Below, one piece after another: positions 1-10,725 of a stretch of 64,000 nt of DNA. Within the stretch, counting starts at the first letter, position 1. Each line of letters starts with the position of its first letter. The DNA comes from Paraspadella gotoi (taxonomy: Eukaryota > Chaetognatha): positions 13,713,037-13,777,036 of the forward strand of contig CM119268.1 of NCBI GenBank assembly GCA_051294375.1, in the 5' to 3' direction. The notes beneath the pieces were generated by a model. The model was not told the origin of the DNA. It saw only the letters and a program-made list of their open reading frames with translations, and did no database searches. Made by a program: the position numbers and the translations under genes.

Positions 1-178
1 CGAGGAATAAAGGCTGCCAGTTAAGATTTAAAACTATCGATGTTTTGTCAAGTTAATCTTTCATGTACGTATTGTATAAAGGTAGAAATTTCGTATATTA
101 ACCAATTAAGAAAATCGGTAAAATTTAAGATGACAATAACGACAGCGACAATCCACACCCCCCCCCCAAATTCTCCAG

Positions 179-307
179 TTGGTCTTCATCCTGGGTCGCG
201 CTCGAAAGAACGCCACCCAACGCATCGTGGAGGAAGAAGCTCTCGTCCACCGCGACATCGTCCAGGAAGACTTCGTCGAGTCCTTCCGGAATCTCACTCT
301 CAAATCG
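179..307 (+). CDS. Galactosyltransferase-like exon (first in window)
   Basis: 43 codons, phase 0 at both ends. The acceptor is TTCTCCAG behind an unusual run of ten C. The donor is TCG|GTCAGT. The peptide runs from LVFILGR to FRNLTLKS, the nucleotide-binding half of the GT31 domain. It joins directly to VAAIKWAS of the next exon, as in family members. Confidence 0.85.
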
Positions 308-3300
308 GTCAGTAATAATAAATAAATAAATAAATAAATAATAAATAAAAATAAATATATATTCAATATAAATTGAAACTTTTTGATTTAGTCATTTTTT
401 GATTTAAGTATTTTAGTCGATATATTGATTTTTAAGTGTTTTTTCAGGGAGGTGACTTTTTGATATAGTTCAAACCAAAGAGTTTGATACTTTTTCAAAA
501 CTAAAGTTCCAATACAATACACAATGTTGAAACATGACTGAAAAATTTGGTTTTTTTTTAACGTATTTAATACAAAAAATTTTTTAAGCCAAATAAAAAA
601 AACTTATCAATAAAATTATGATGATTTATTTTATTAATTAATTTTATTTAATTAGATAGTTTAATATCATATTACATCATATATATATATACTTCGTATT
701 CGCTTCATCGCCTTCAATCACGCCTCTTTTCCCTCCCAGGTGGCGGCCATCAAATGGGCCTCTCTCTTCTGTCCCGGCGCCAAGTACTTCCTCAAAACCG
801 ACGACGATATGTTCGTCAACCTCAAACAGTTGTTGTTGTTCCTGGGGACGTCGAGAGGGTACAGATTGGCGGCCGGAACTTGCGGCAGCGGAGGTACGAC
901 CTCAGTGAGGTTTTTCGTCGGTGCGACCGTCAGAGCACGTCCGGTCTAAGTTTATTTCTTCCTTTTTGTTCTATTCTGTCTCTTGGTTAATTCTATTTGT
1001 CTGCCTCATTTATTTCTGTTATAAAATCTTAACGTTTCAAAATCCAAATCCGTTTAAACAGAAATACTGGGTATCANNNNNNNNNNNNNNNNNNNNNNNN
1101 NNNNNNNNNNNNNNNNNNNNNNNNNNNNNNNNNNNNNNNNNNNNNNNNNNNNNNNNNNNNNNNNNNNNNNNNNNNNNNNNNNNNNNNNNNNNNNNNNNNN
1201 NNNNNNNNNNNNNNNNNNNNNNNNNNNNNNNNNNNNNNNNNNNNNNNNNNNNNNNNNNNNNNNNNNNNNNNNNNNNNNNNNNNNNNNNNNNNNNNNNNNN
1301 NNNNNNNNNNNNNNNNNNNNNNNNNNNNNNNNNNNNNNNNNNNNNNNNNNNNNNNNNNNNNNNNNNNAAGCAGCGGATTTGTTCCGATTTGTAACCATGG
1401 AAACGGAGGAAATCGTCTCGGAATTAAAACGCGTCGAAATTAAGAAGGAAAAAAAAACATCTCATCGGGAAAAGAAATGAAACGAGGGAATATATATATC
1501 CTGCTCTTAATTGAAAATAAAAAAGGGATGAGTGGAGAGAAATTAGCTGAAATAAAAAAAGTGAAAAAATAAATTAAATGAAAAGAAAGATGAGGTAAAA
1601 AGCCGAAAATCCCCGACGGTAAAAAAAGAGGCATTAGCCAAGAAGAAAGGAAAGAACCCTTCCAAGTATCAAAGGGGCTTCTTGTTTCTCCGCTATCGCT
1701 CTCTCTCTCTCTTTCTCACTCTCNNNNNNNNNNNNNNNNNNNNNNNNNNNNNNNNNNNNNNNNNNNNNNNNNNNNNNNNNNNNNNNNNNNNNNNNNNNNN
1801 NNNNNNNNNNNNNNNNNNNNNNNNNNNNNNNNNNNNNNNNNNNNNNNNNNNNNNNNNNNNNNNNNNNNNNNNNNNNNNNNNNNNNNNNNNNNNNNNNNNN
1901 NNNNNNNNNNNNNNNNNNNNNNNNNNNNNNNNNNNNTTCTATCTCTCTCCCTCCCTTCCATGTCCTCGTTTTTCATGTCGTTTCCCCTTCAACTTTGTTA
2001 ATCTTTCACGTTTACGTTTTTTTTTTTCCTTCTATTTTGTTTTGACGGTGAAGGCATTTCTCTCCAACTCTCTCTTCGCTCTTATTCGCGCTTTTTTGCT
2101 CTTTGAAGCGAATTAAATATAAAAACGAATGGGATTTCTTTGTGTCGGGAAAGAGAAAAACTTGAGTTGCAGACACAAACTCGGTTGCGATTGAAACACT
2201 TGCGAATCTCAGAAATGCACTCTTTGCAATCTCTCTCTCTCTCTCTCTNNNNNNNNNNNNNNNNNNNNNNNNNNNNNNNNNNNNNNNNNNNNNNNNNNNN
2301 NNNNNNNNNNNNNNNNNNNNNNNNNNNNNNNNNNNNNNNNNNNNNNNNNNNNNNNNNNNNNNNNNNNNNNNNNNNNNNNNNNNNNNNNNNNNNNNNNNNN
2401 NNNNNNNNNNNNNNNNNNNNNNNNNNNNNNNNNNNNNNNNNNNNNNNNNNNNNNNNNNNNNNNTAAATAAAGTAAATAAAGGTTTATTATTTTGACTTTT
2501 GTATGTCTTTGCTCACTCTTAATATTTCATATTAATAATAATATAATAATATAATAATATAATAATAATAATAATATTTCATATTATAATTTCATTATTC
2601 AGATTGCGATCTTTGATATTTTCAANNNNNNNNNNNNNNNNNNNNNNNNNNNNNNNNNNNNNNNNNNNNNNNNNNNNNNNNNNNNNNNNNNNNNNNNNNN
2701 NNNNNNNNNNNNNNNNNNNNNNNNNNNNNNNNNNNNNNNNNNNNNNNNNNNNNNNNNNNNNNNNNNNNNNNNNNNNNNNNNNNNNNNNNNNNNNNNNNNN
2801 NNAGTTAGTGAGTAGTGACAGAACCGTTCAATATAAGCAATCCCTGATGAGCTTCGGATCAGGCTGTAACCCCGTGTTACAGGCGGGNNNNNNNNNNNNN
2901 NNNNNNNNNNNNAGATTTCTTTCCAAGACATTTTATTCACATTAGTCTAGTAAAAAAATATAGACTGCCATACAAACAAGTCAATTGTCCTAATGCCCAT
3001 GTATTTTGGTTGAAAGGAGTAATTTTTAAATAAATTGAGACAATATTAATAATATTCTAGTTCGACTTACAGGTCATAAATCTTCAATATGCGCTGATGA
3101 AAGGGCCTGCATACTGTGACCCGAAAAACATGTCTGCTCTTGTAAGAATAAAACTATTCGTTTGGGCAAAAATAAAATCAAACCTTTGTTAAAGGTCAAT
3201 TAAAAATCGATATGTGGTATAATCCTTTCTTTTCGTTGTGTAAATAATTATTATTTTTTAATGCTGAATGAAGGCCTTGTAGTTAAGCCGAACATGTCCG

Positions 3301-5416
3301 TTTTTTTATTAAAAATAAAATCAGTTGTTGAAAAATTCAGGTCATAAACAAAAAACTTTGCTTATGACAACAAAAAGTACGAACCTACATCAGAGAAATC
3401 CAAAAAGGACGGCGACAAATCCCAAAACGCATGCAGTGACCGCAAAAATTATGTGGTGAAAAAAAACCTCCAGAAATTCCGCTCTGTCTATCTTTTTAAA
3501 GAATCTTTCGAAAAAAAATATGGAAAGATCTGTTAACGAAGAGATCAATTCAGTGAGGGAAGAGAAATACTTTGGATGCAAAAAAAAAAAATTTCAAGCG
3601 CAATGCAAGGAAATTTTTTTCTCAGCCCGTGGCTCCAAAAGCTGCAAACTTCAGCCGCTCACAGACATATTCCGGCAGCATTCCTCCTAACTTCCGCTGT
3701 TATAGACTGATCACGCCACGTGAATCAAGATCAGTTTCTTGATTATCTTAACAGCCTTATCGCTTGTCTTTTTCATCAAGATTTCCACGTTATTTCGGTG
3801 AGGACAATAATCTTTGGGATAAGTTTCAAGCGTTTCGTTGAGACTTCTTTAGAGAACAGACGCGCGTATGTAAACATCTTCTATGTGAAGATAGGTCGGC
3901 GTGCTGTGGACGACCGCGAGAGATAAAGTTCCTATAATCGCGGGGCCCAGATAGATGTTTGTGAGAGAGGGTTTTAAATTAAGAATAGACAACGGAGAAG
4001 GGTAAGTCCAAAACATCAAATGCCGGGTATAAAAATCCAAAAGCGCTAATCAAACACTGACGGGCTTCTACAAGGTGTCACCGCTGAGAATATAACCCGC
4101 GCCAGAACAGTAACGTCGGCCGAATAGTCCTGCTTGTAGCGCTCATACCGGGTTCTACATAGTACTTTGCTACGAACGTCCTCGGAATCAACAATAACCT
4201 CCGATGATATTAGATGTAAATAGAAAATGTAAAAGGGGCACGGTGTCACGTTTTTAAAGCGCCGAAGAAAACAAACTTAACAGCCTGTTAGAGATGTCCT
4301 GAAACTCAAATACGGAAAGAATGCAGACGAATTTTCTTGAAACGCTAAAAAACTTGTCTGGATTTCAAAAGTTAATGTTAATGATTATAATTAAAAGTAT
4401 TTGATTCATTTCTATGATCTTTTAAGAATTGGTACAACTATGGTGGAATAAAATCCACCAACCATTCATCACGCATTGGTGCAGGAGTAAGCAGCGCCAA
4501 GAGGTGATCACCCACTAGTAGTTTAAGAGAGACGGCGGGCGTTTAAACCCCAGCTGATAACAACGGGTTACAGCCTGATCCGAAAGCTCATGCAGAGAAA
4601 AAATCTTTTTAGTTTTTCATTGCAGACAATTGTGAGCCAGAACCAAAGGTTACGGCAAAGGTTCGTACTAATAACGCTTATGAACATACATAATACTAAG
4701 TGACAATTAATCTGGTTATACAAATTTTACAGTTTAATAAGTTAAGTGCTCTTGAAATTTTTGAGACCTGATAATATTTTAAACTTTAGTGGCTCACTCA
4801 AGTTGTCTCAAAACACTCCTTGCTTTTGGAACATGTCAAGTTTATCTAATAGTGCGTAGTGAAAGTTATGAACGAAAATTCTAAAAGTCAATTATGAACA
4901 ACGTACTATCAGTGAACATTAATTTGTAAAAAAAATCATTTTATATTTTTTAATTTGAATTCCTCGTCAAAAGATGATAAAATTATTTCATTAAGTGGGT
5001 TAAAAATTAACAAAAATATATATTTTCTATATAAATTGAAATTTCTAGCTTAAAATATAAGTTTTTCTGATATTTGACCAACTTAATAAAATATGTTTTT
5101 TAAAAAAGTTATATTTCTTTATCTCAACCTTTCATGACTAATTCATTATCTGCCAAAAAATCTTACAAAAAACTATTTTGAAATTTTAACATTTATTTGG
5201 ATTCGTACTATGTATAAATATGGCCTCCTTCGTAAATTGTAAAATTTTAAAAAAATTTATACATGAATGTTCATCAGTATAATGTTGTTCATTCCTCACT
5301 TTTAGAATTTTAATCCAGGTTAAATTTAAAATTTTTACTACGCTTTATTATCTAATGTAAGAAGATTTGGATTTTAAAACAATTCTTTGTAGTACAAATT
5401 TTGGAGAGAGAGAGGG

Positions 5417-5490
<74 letters not shown>

Positions 5491-5522
5491 CAGAGAGAGA
5501 GAAAAGAGAGAGAGAGAGAAAG

Positions 5523-5558
<36 letters not shown>

Positions 5559-6149
5559 AGAGAGAGAGAGAGAGAGAAGAGGAGAGAGAGAGAGAGAGGA
5601 AAGAATGGAAGTGTAGCATTTTCCTAAATTAAAGAGAGAGAGAGTCAGAGAGGAACAAACTAAACTGGTGCACAAACTATAATGATTAATTTTCCTTTCC
5701 TCTTCATCCACCTTTTAGGTAAAGTTATCCGAAACGAGCGAAGCAAGTACTATGTGCCTTACGAGCAGTACCAACTGGAGAAGTGGCCCACCTATTGTTC
5801 CGGAACTGGTTATGTTCTCAGCGGCGATATTCTCCCGGTGAGTTCGTTTTGAGATTCTCGATTTCCGAGTTTAGCATCATAACCTCCCTCGCCTCCGCAG
5901 GAGCTGTATCTCACTTCGCTCCGAACTCCTTACCTCTACATGGAGGACGTTTACATCACGGGCCTCTGTCTCAAAAAGATCAAGAACGTGAAACTTTACC
6001 CCAAATATCGTTTCCTCACCAACTTCCGGAATCTCGGCGACGAGGACGACGACGACTGCGAAATCGAGAGACTCATCATGATCCACGCGGTGATCGAAGC
6101 CAAGCAGCGGCAGGTCTGGCAGATGCTGCGGAGATGCGAGGGCGGCTGA
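179..6149 (+). CDS. Beta-1,3-galactosyltransferase-like gene (GT31), last four exons, 5' end outside window
   Basis: Four exons (179-307, 740-893, 5719-5837, 5901-6149) join in frame and give about 217 C-terminal residues. Seen: LVFILGR, then an acidic HRDIVQEDF block, NLTLKS, the metal and UDP-sugar binding KTDDDMFVN, SKYYVPYEQY, YCSGTGYVLSG, and the catalytic-region EDVYITG motif. This order is that of family 31 beta-1,3-galactosyl/GlcNAc transferases. These are type II Golgi membrane enzymes that transfer galactose or GlcNAc from a UDP donor to glycans. The cytosolic tail, membrane anchor and stem should lie in exons upstream of the window. The protein ends with an acidic run (DEDDDD) and a helix, then TGA. 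The exact acceptor specificity, and B3GALT versus B3GNT, cannot be decided from this fragment. Intron 2 is large and holds an antisense relic of the same gene. Confidence 0.9.
308..739 (+). other. Intron of galactosyltransferase-like gene
   Basis: AT-rich spacer with an (AATA)n tract near 317-355 and an (AT)n run near 680. Nothing else is recognised. Confidence 0.7.
740..893 (+). CDS. Galactosyltransferase-like exon with DDD motif
   Basis: The acceptor is CCCTCCCAG|GTG. The donor is GGAG|GTACGA, leaving one base (phase 1). The peptide VAAIKWASLFCPGAKYF is followed by LKTDDDMFVNLKQ, so it carries the metal-binding acidic triplet. The continuation AAGTCGSG joins the next exon through a shared glycine codon. 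Confidence 0.88.
1391..1404 (+). promoter_or_regulatory. X-box-like RFX site
   Basis: GTAACCATGGAAAC is an imperfect inverted repeat of the RFX X-box type (GTNRCC, two bases, then RGNAAC). Similar sites occur at 12695 and 18294. No gene start is recognised beside it. Confidence 0.3.
2843..2887 (+). repeat. Dispersed hairpin repeat, copy 1
   Basis: CCTGAT/ATCAGG closes around GAGCTTCGG, followed by a second hairpin CTGTAAC/GTTACAG. About 25 bases recur inverted near 4564-4592. The copy is cut by the gap at 2888. Confidence 0.45.
3091..3140 (+). ncRNA. Hammerhead-ribozyme-like core
   Basis: GCG, then CTGATGA (3094-3100), a stem with GGG/CCC ends, GAAAA, ACATGTC and TGC. This is the hammerhead order CUGAUGA, helix II, GAA, a tiny helix III, then the GUC cleavage triplet. 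GCG and TGC can form a short helix I. There is one extra A after GAAA. Metazoan Penelope-like elements and retrozymes carry such minimal type I hammerheads. Activity is not shown. Confidence 0.4.
3261..3302 (+). ncRNA. Second, degenerate hammerhead-like core
   Basis: CTGAATGA (one inserted base), AGGCC...GCC stem, GAACATGTCCG. It lies about 170 bases after the first core in the same orientation, as expected for a tandem retrozyme-like unit. The inserted base in the CUGAUGA box should impair it. Confidence 0.3.
3660..4200 (-). pseudogene. Antisense relic of galactosyltransferase exons 3-4 inside the host gene's intron
   Basis: Read on the minus strand, pieces match the host gene's last two exons. 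VRSKYYV, YERYKQDYSADV and YCSGAGYILSGD correspond to SKYYVPYEQY, LEKWPTYCSG and GYVLSGD. After an apparent intron, ATTATAG|GAACTTTAT (exon start at 3931) matches the host exon start ELYL. TPTYLHIEDVYI matches TPYLYMEDVYI, ETYPKDY matches LYPKY, and LILIHVA matches LIMIHAV. At least three frame changes and several stops break it. The acceptor sits exactly where the host exon 4 begins, so this is a genomic copy, not a retrocopy. Exons with the DDD motif were not found upstream on this strand. A very diverged or mis-sequenced paralogue is possible. Confidence 0.75.
4564..4592 (-). repeat. Dispersed hairpin repeat, copy 2
   Basis: Inverted match to the element at 2843, sharing GGTTACAGCCTGATCCGAA and AGCTCAT. 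The stretch 4430-4620 around it also contains TTGGTACAACTATGG and looks repeat-like. Confidence 0.4.
5403..5645 (+). repeat. (GA)n microsatellite with AAA/GGA interruptions
   Basis: Purine-only GAGAGA tract ending about 75 bases before the exon at 5719. The apparent reading frames here (ERERER or SLSLSL) are repeat translation only. Confidence 0.95.
5719..5837 (+). CDS. Galactosyltransferase-like exon
   Basis: The acceptor is CCTTTTAG|GT and the donor is CTCCCG|GTGAGT. The peptide contains KVIRNERSKYYVPYEQY and YCSGTGYVLSGDILP, a strongly conserved GT31 segment. It starts with two bases that complete a Gly codon from the previous exon. Confidence 0.9.
5901..6149 (+). CDS. Galactosyltransferase-like terminal exon
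   Basis: Follows a 63-bp intron with acceptor CCTCCGCAG|GAG. 82 codons plus TGA: ELYLTSLRTPYLY, then MEDVYITGLCLKK (the conserved acidic-region motif), YPKYRFLTN, the acidic DEDDDD, and a charged C-terminal helix ending RRCEGG. Confidence 0.9.
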   Translation, partial: ELYLTSLRTPYLYMEDVYITGLCLKKIKNVKLYPKYRFLTNFRNLGDEDDDDCEIERLIMIHAVIEAKQRQVWQMLRRCEGG

Positions 6150-7500
6150 GGCGGACGTCGGCTGCAGCGCGGAAGTTGTTCGCCGACGAACCCCGTCGGT
6201 AGTGTTTGTTTCGGCCACCTGAGATTATTTGTTACTCCCCAATTGTTTTGTTGCAAATTGTGAAGACAAGAGAAATGACGCTTTTCTTATGAAGATAACA
6301 TTCAAAGCGCAGACTTCTTAGCTGCGCCAAATGAATTAAGCTAAGTCGCGCTTGACTGAAGTGATCTTGATGTGATCCTGAAAAGCAACATGAGCGCCTG
6401 AAACCAACCGACTTATGGTATATACTATGTATACATTTTACTCCAAATTGAAATTGTTGTTGTGCTTACGAGCTTTTGTGAACGGAATCCTCATCTGGGA
6501 GAATTGATTACGAAGACCTGATCTTATTAACGTTTTGATTTTCAGCCCAAAAGGCATTCATTGTTTTACTCTCTTCCCCTCTCTCTCTTTCCTTTTACCC
6601 AGATAATGGTTTTTTTTTGTGGTCAGGTTTCATTTTTTATCAGAAAATATGCTTTTTCTAGTCTCATTAAGAATAATATAAAAATTATTCAATCTAAAAG
6701 AAGAGAATGCGTGTTTCNNNNNNNNNNNNNNNNNNNNNNNNNNNNNNNNNNNNNNNNNNNNNNNNNNNNNNNNNNNNNNNNNNNNNNNNNNNNNNNNNNN
6801 NNNNNNNNNNNNNNNNNNNNNNNNNNNNNNNNNNNNNNNNNNNNTCTTTCCGACTAACATGAACAAACAGAGAGAGAAGAAAAAAAATCACAATCGGAAA
6901 TTTTCCGTTTTCCTACGGGATTTTTATCTTTTAACTCATTGTCAGGGTAAAATATGAGAGAAATAGAGAGACATTTGAAGAGAGAGAGAGAGAGAGAGCG
7001 AGCAGAGAGATAGTCCAAACTTTTTCTCGTGCTGCAAATTAATAATTGTAAATGTCATTAACAAAAATGGTTCGGATAAACCGACTATTGTTTTAAAATA
7101 TCTGGACAAAATTTTGGCCAGATTTTGACAAATTGGTCTGACAAACTTGCTGACAAAATACATTCGATGGCCGAAACACTTGGATAGAATGCTCTGACTT
7201 TCCTACAGTAGGCAGCTAAAAAGCTTTAAAGTGACATGTTCTAATTTTATTATTTTCAACAATCATATTTAATTCGCAAATGCAAATAAATTTTTATTTT
7301 GCTAAATTATCGAAACAACTTCATTGAGGCATGAGAAATGTGCCCGATGGCGAATACAGAATCCAACTAATTTCATCTAAAGAAGTCCTAATCACACTGC
7401 AATGAGAAAACTCGCAATTTTAATGCCATCTTCTTGAAGAACATATATTGGTTTAATGGAATAATAACTGGACTTAAAAAAACTTGTAACTGACCACTTC
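6150..7500 (+). other. 3' UTR and flank
   Basis: AT-rich sequence after the stop codon, probably 3' UTR for the first few hundred bases. An N gap spans 6718-6844 and a short (GA)n lies near 6978. AATAAA occurs at 7285 but is too far to assign confidently. Confidence 0.4.
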
Positions 7501-8445
7501 CAGTACCATTTTTTTTTTAAATTTAACGTTTCGTCGTCGTCGTCGTTGTCGCCTCATTGCCGTTATCTTCTTTTGCCGCCTGACGATAGCGGAAGAGTAA
7601 CGACTTCATTTTTCTTTTTCCATTTTCTTTGTTGCTGCTTAATTTAAAATCATTTAAAAACTTCCTCTCCTTTTTTTTTTCTTTGAAAATGATCGACGTC
7701 GCTCGCAGCAACTCGGTTGATGAAAGAGAAGTCGCCATGTATCGATTCCATTGGTTCCTTTTCTCGATATATGCTGCGGCGTCGGCGGCGTCGGCGGCGT
7801 CAGCGACTGCGGCGTCGTCGGCGTCAGCGACTGCGGCGTCGGCGACTGCGGCGTCGGCGGTTTTGTCTACTGCTTCTTATCAGGTTCACAAACAATGGGT
7901 TCCCTTAACGTGACAACCGATCTCGCATCTGCTCTACCTTCTCTTTCTTCCACTTTTCTTTCCTCATTTTTTCTTCTAACTCACTTTCCTTCGCTCTCCT
8001 TCTATTTTCTTTTTTCTTTTTTCCTCCGCTTTTCTTCTATTTTCTTTTTTCTTCTTTCCTCCGCTTTTCTTTTATTTTCTTTTTTCATATTTCCTCCGCT
8101 TTCCTTCTATTTTCTTTTTTCTTCTTTNNNNNNNNNNNNNNNNNNNNNNNNNNNNNNNNNNNNNNNNNNNNNNNNNNNNNNNNNNNNNNNNNNNNNNNNN
8201 NNNNNNNNNNNNNNNNNNNNNNNNNNNNNNNNNNNNNNNNNNNNNNNNNNNNNNNNNNNNNNNNNNNNNNNNNNNNNNNNNNNNNNNNNNNNNNNNNNNN
8301 NNNNNNNNNNNNNNNNNNNNNNNNNNNNNNNNNNNNNNNNNNNNNNNNNNNNNNNNNNNNNNNNNNNNNNNNNNNNNNNNNNNNNNNNNNNNNNNNNNNN
8401 NNNNNNNNNNNNNNNNNNNNNNNNNNNNNNNNNNNNNNNNNNNNN
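7501..8445. repeat. TCG and GTCGGCG triplet tracts and a 35-bp pyrimidine minisatellite
   Basis: TCG repeats lie near 7530. Interrupted GTCGGCG/GACTGCGGC units span about 7775-7865. A 35-bp pyrimidine unit with TCCTCCGCT repeats at 8022, 8057 and 8092 and runs into the gap 8128-8445. Confidence 0.7.
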
Positions 8446-9138
8446 TTTTTTTTCTTCTTTCATTCGCTTTTCTTGCTCTTTCCCGACTTCTCCACCCCCT
8501 CATTCTGTTCAGTTATATACAAATTTTCGGTTAATTTTTTTTTTTTTAGATTACCAGAAATTCTTATGTCAACGCATTTCATTTTTGGAATTAACCCAAA
8601 AATGATCTAATTTAGGAGAGGGAACAAAATTGCAAAAAAAAACCGTTTTTTTTTGTGCAATCTCATTAGTCGGAATAGCAAAGAAAGAATTTTTAATCAG
8701 AAAGGAAAGAGAAAAGGCTATAAATTATTAAATAGGTCCAATGAAAAAAGTGTTAAAGAGAGAGAGAGATGAATATTCAAATTTCAAAAAAAAAATATTA
8801 CGTCTGTGTTAGTTTTTTACCAATACCTTTTTTATATATTATATTTTATATATTATTGTATTAATTCTTTCTTTTTCGTTGTTTGAAATGTTTAGAGATT
8901 GACAAAGTTTTTAGTTTGCAACGAATTTTATTTACATAAAAACAGACATGTTTCGACTTGTTTTTTAAGCCTTCATATTATTAATATATCGTTTTTATTA
9001 CGTTTCAAAATAGTAAAACGTTTCCAGCAGAGTAAGTTTTAAAAAATTCGAAAAAATAGTTGGTACGTCTTGAAATTTTCAGAAGCGCTGGAAGCTTTTA
9101 TGATGTTCGGCGCGTCATAAATATTTGCATCGCGGCTC
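8446..9138. other. AT-rich spacer with decayed hammerhead-like copy
   Basis: No gene seen. At 8943-8985 the minus strand reads a damaged box, AAGGCTT...AAGTC, then GAAACATGTCTG. This is a degenerate relative of the elements at 3.1 and 20.4 kb. Confidence 0.4.
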
Positions 9139-9343
9139 NNNNNNNNNNNNNNNNNNNNNNNNNNNNNNNNNNNNNNNNNNNNNNNNNNNNNNNNNNNNNN
9201 NNNNNNNNNNNNNNNNNNNNNNNNNNNNNNNNNNNNNNNNNNNNNNNNNNNNNNNNNNNNNNNNNNNNNNNNNNNNNNNNNNNNNNNNNNNNNNNNNNNN
9301 NNNNNNNNNNNNNNNNNNNNNNNNNNNNNNNNNNNNNNNNNNN

Positions 9344-10725
9344 CTTAGAAACCGTCAATTTCTTTTTTCAAATGTAAAAAAGATTCTGCCCTGAATAAAA
9401 CAAAATTGGATTTCCCACATCAGTAAACACGTAAACAAATAAACAGTCTCTTCCCTCGCTACGCCGACGCAACAGGACGANNNNNNNNNNNNNNNNNNNN
9501 NNNNNNNNNNNNNNNNNNNNNNNNNNNNNNNNNNNNNNNNNNNNNNNNNNNNNNNNNNNNNNNNNNNNNNNNNNNNNNNNNNNNNNNNNNNNNNNNNNNN
9601 NNNNNNNNNNNNNNNNNNNNNNNNNNNNNNNNNNNNNNNNNNNNNNNNNNNNNNNNNNNNNNNNNNNNNNNNNNNAGAAGGAGCGGAACGGTTGATGGCA
9701 CAATTTCGAAGTGTGCGTCCCGGATGGAACCGAATGTGGAACCGGATGGAACCGGCGCGGTGTGAGATTCGTCGCATGGAAATTTCCTGTTTTCGTCGTC
9801 GGAGGTCGTCAAATAAATTTCTGAAAACCCATTTGTGCGGATATGAAGCATCAGGCGTGACTCGACCGCATATAGTCATATTTACTTATTTTTTTAAAAT
9901 TTAAGTTAATGAGGTGTATATTATTTAAATACTTTTTTTAATTTTCTGTTTAATCAAATGACATAGTGTACCTAAGTTTCATTTATTAATTTTACTTACC
10001 ACTTTATCTTTTTACTTTGCTTTTTACGACCAAGTTGAATTTTAGTTAAGTACGACGTGATTATTAAAATAACAAAAATCAATATGTAACCATAATGTCT
10101 TTATAACTTCTTTAGTTTCGTTTTTTTTAGGTTTCTGTTTTCGGTTGTGGTTTTTTTTTTCGTTCCTTGTTTCGGTCGTCGTCGTTGTCCTCGCCATATT
10201 TGACAACGCCATTGTGAATAATCGCCTTCCTCGTCACCAAGCGACGCGATTGTGACGCGAGACGAATTGATTTCTTCCCGAATCACGAATCAGTTGCTGT
10301 CGAATCGTGAGAGTCTGTTGGTCCAGCGTTGGCTTGTGATTTGGAAGAAATTGGTTTCCGAACTGATGGCGTCAACGTTGATTGTGGCAATCACGAGAGG
10401 GAGACGGAGACAGAGCGAGAGAGAGAGGGAGAGAAAGATTGAGAGAGAGTTCACACAACGAATTATTATAAAGAAAAGATAATAGAGTAATAGATTATTG
10501 ATAGTTAAACCTAAAAATACAAAACAATTCTGAAGCTCCCTCCTGTCTCTCCTTGAAAGACTCTTCAATTCGATTCTCCTTTTCCTTTCGCTCCCAATTT
10601 TCTTTTCCTTTTTCAGCCAGAGCGAAAAAAAAAAAACTACAGGGAAAATGAAAGTTGTCTCGGTTTGACAGGAGGTCAGTTCTTCCATGAAAGGGTCAAG
10701 TAGATAAGGGGAATAATTCCATTCC
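9344..10725. other. Non-coding stretch
   Basis: Gap at 9481-9675. AT-rich 9880-10120. TCG-rich 10160-10190. Short purine tract near 10410-10450. No supported gene. Confidence 0.4.

Larger units (their letters stand above)
894..5718 (+). other. Large intron of galactosyltransferase-like gene
   Basis: Holds N gaps at 1077-1367, 1724-1936, 2249-2463, 2626-2802 and 2888-2912, CT/GA tracts at the gap edges, an (AATAAT)n run near 2530-2580, a dispersed hairpin repeat, two hammerhead-like cores, an antisense relic of the host gene, and a (GA)n tract just before the next exon. The stretch 4700-5350 is AT-rich with nothing recognised. Confidence 0.75.

Noticed and set aside
1077-1367. Open frames consisting mostly of X
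   Set aside because: They run through N gaps and carry no information.
1397-1480. Small open frame METEEIVSELKRVEIKK
   Set aside because: Only about 27 codons, intronic, with no splice signals or family match. The ATG belongs to the X-box-like site.
3390-3581. 63-residue minus-strand frame ending in a hydrophobic segment
   Set aside because: Short, A/T-driven, no family recognised, and adjacent to a pseudogene.
5367-5711. ERERER and SLSLSL open frames here and at many other sites
   Set aside because: Translations of (GA)n/(CT)n microsatellites.
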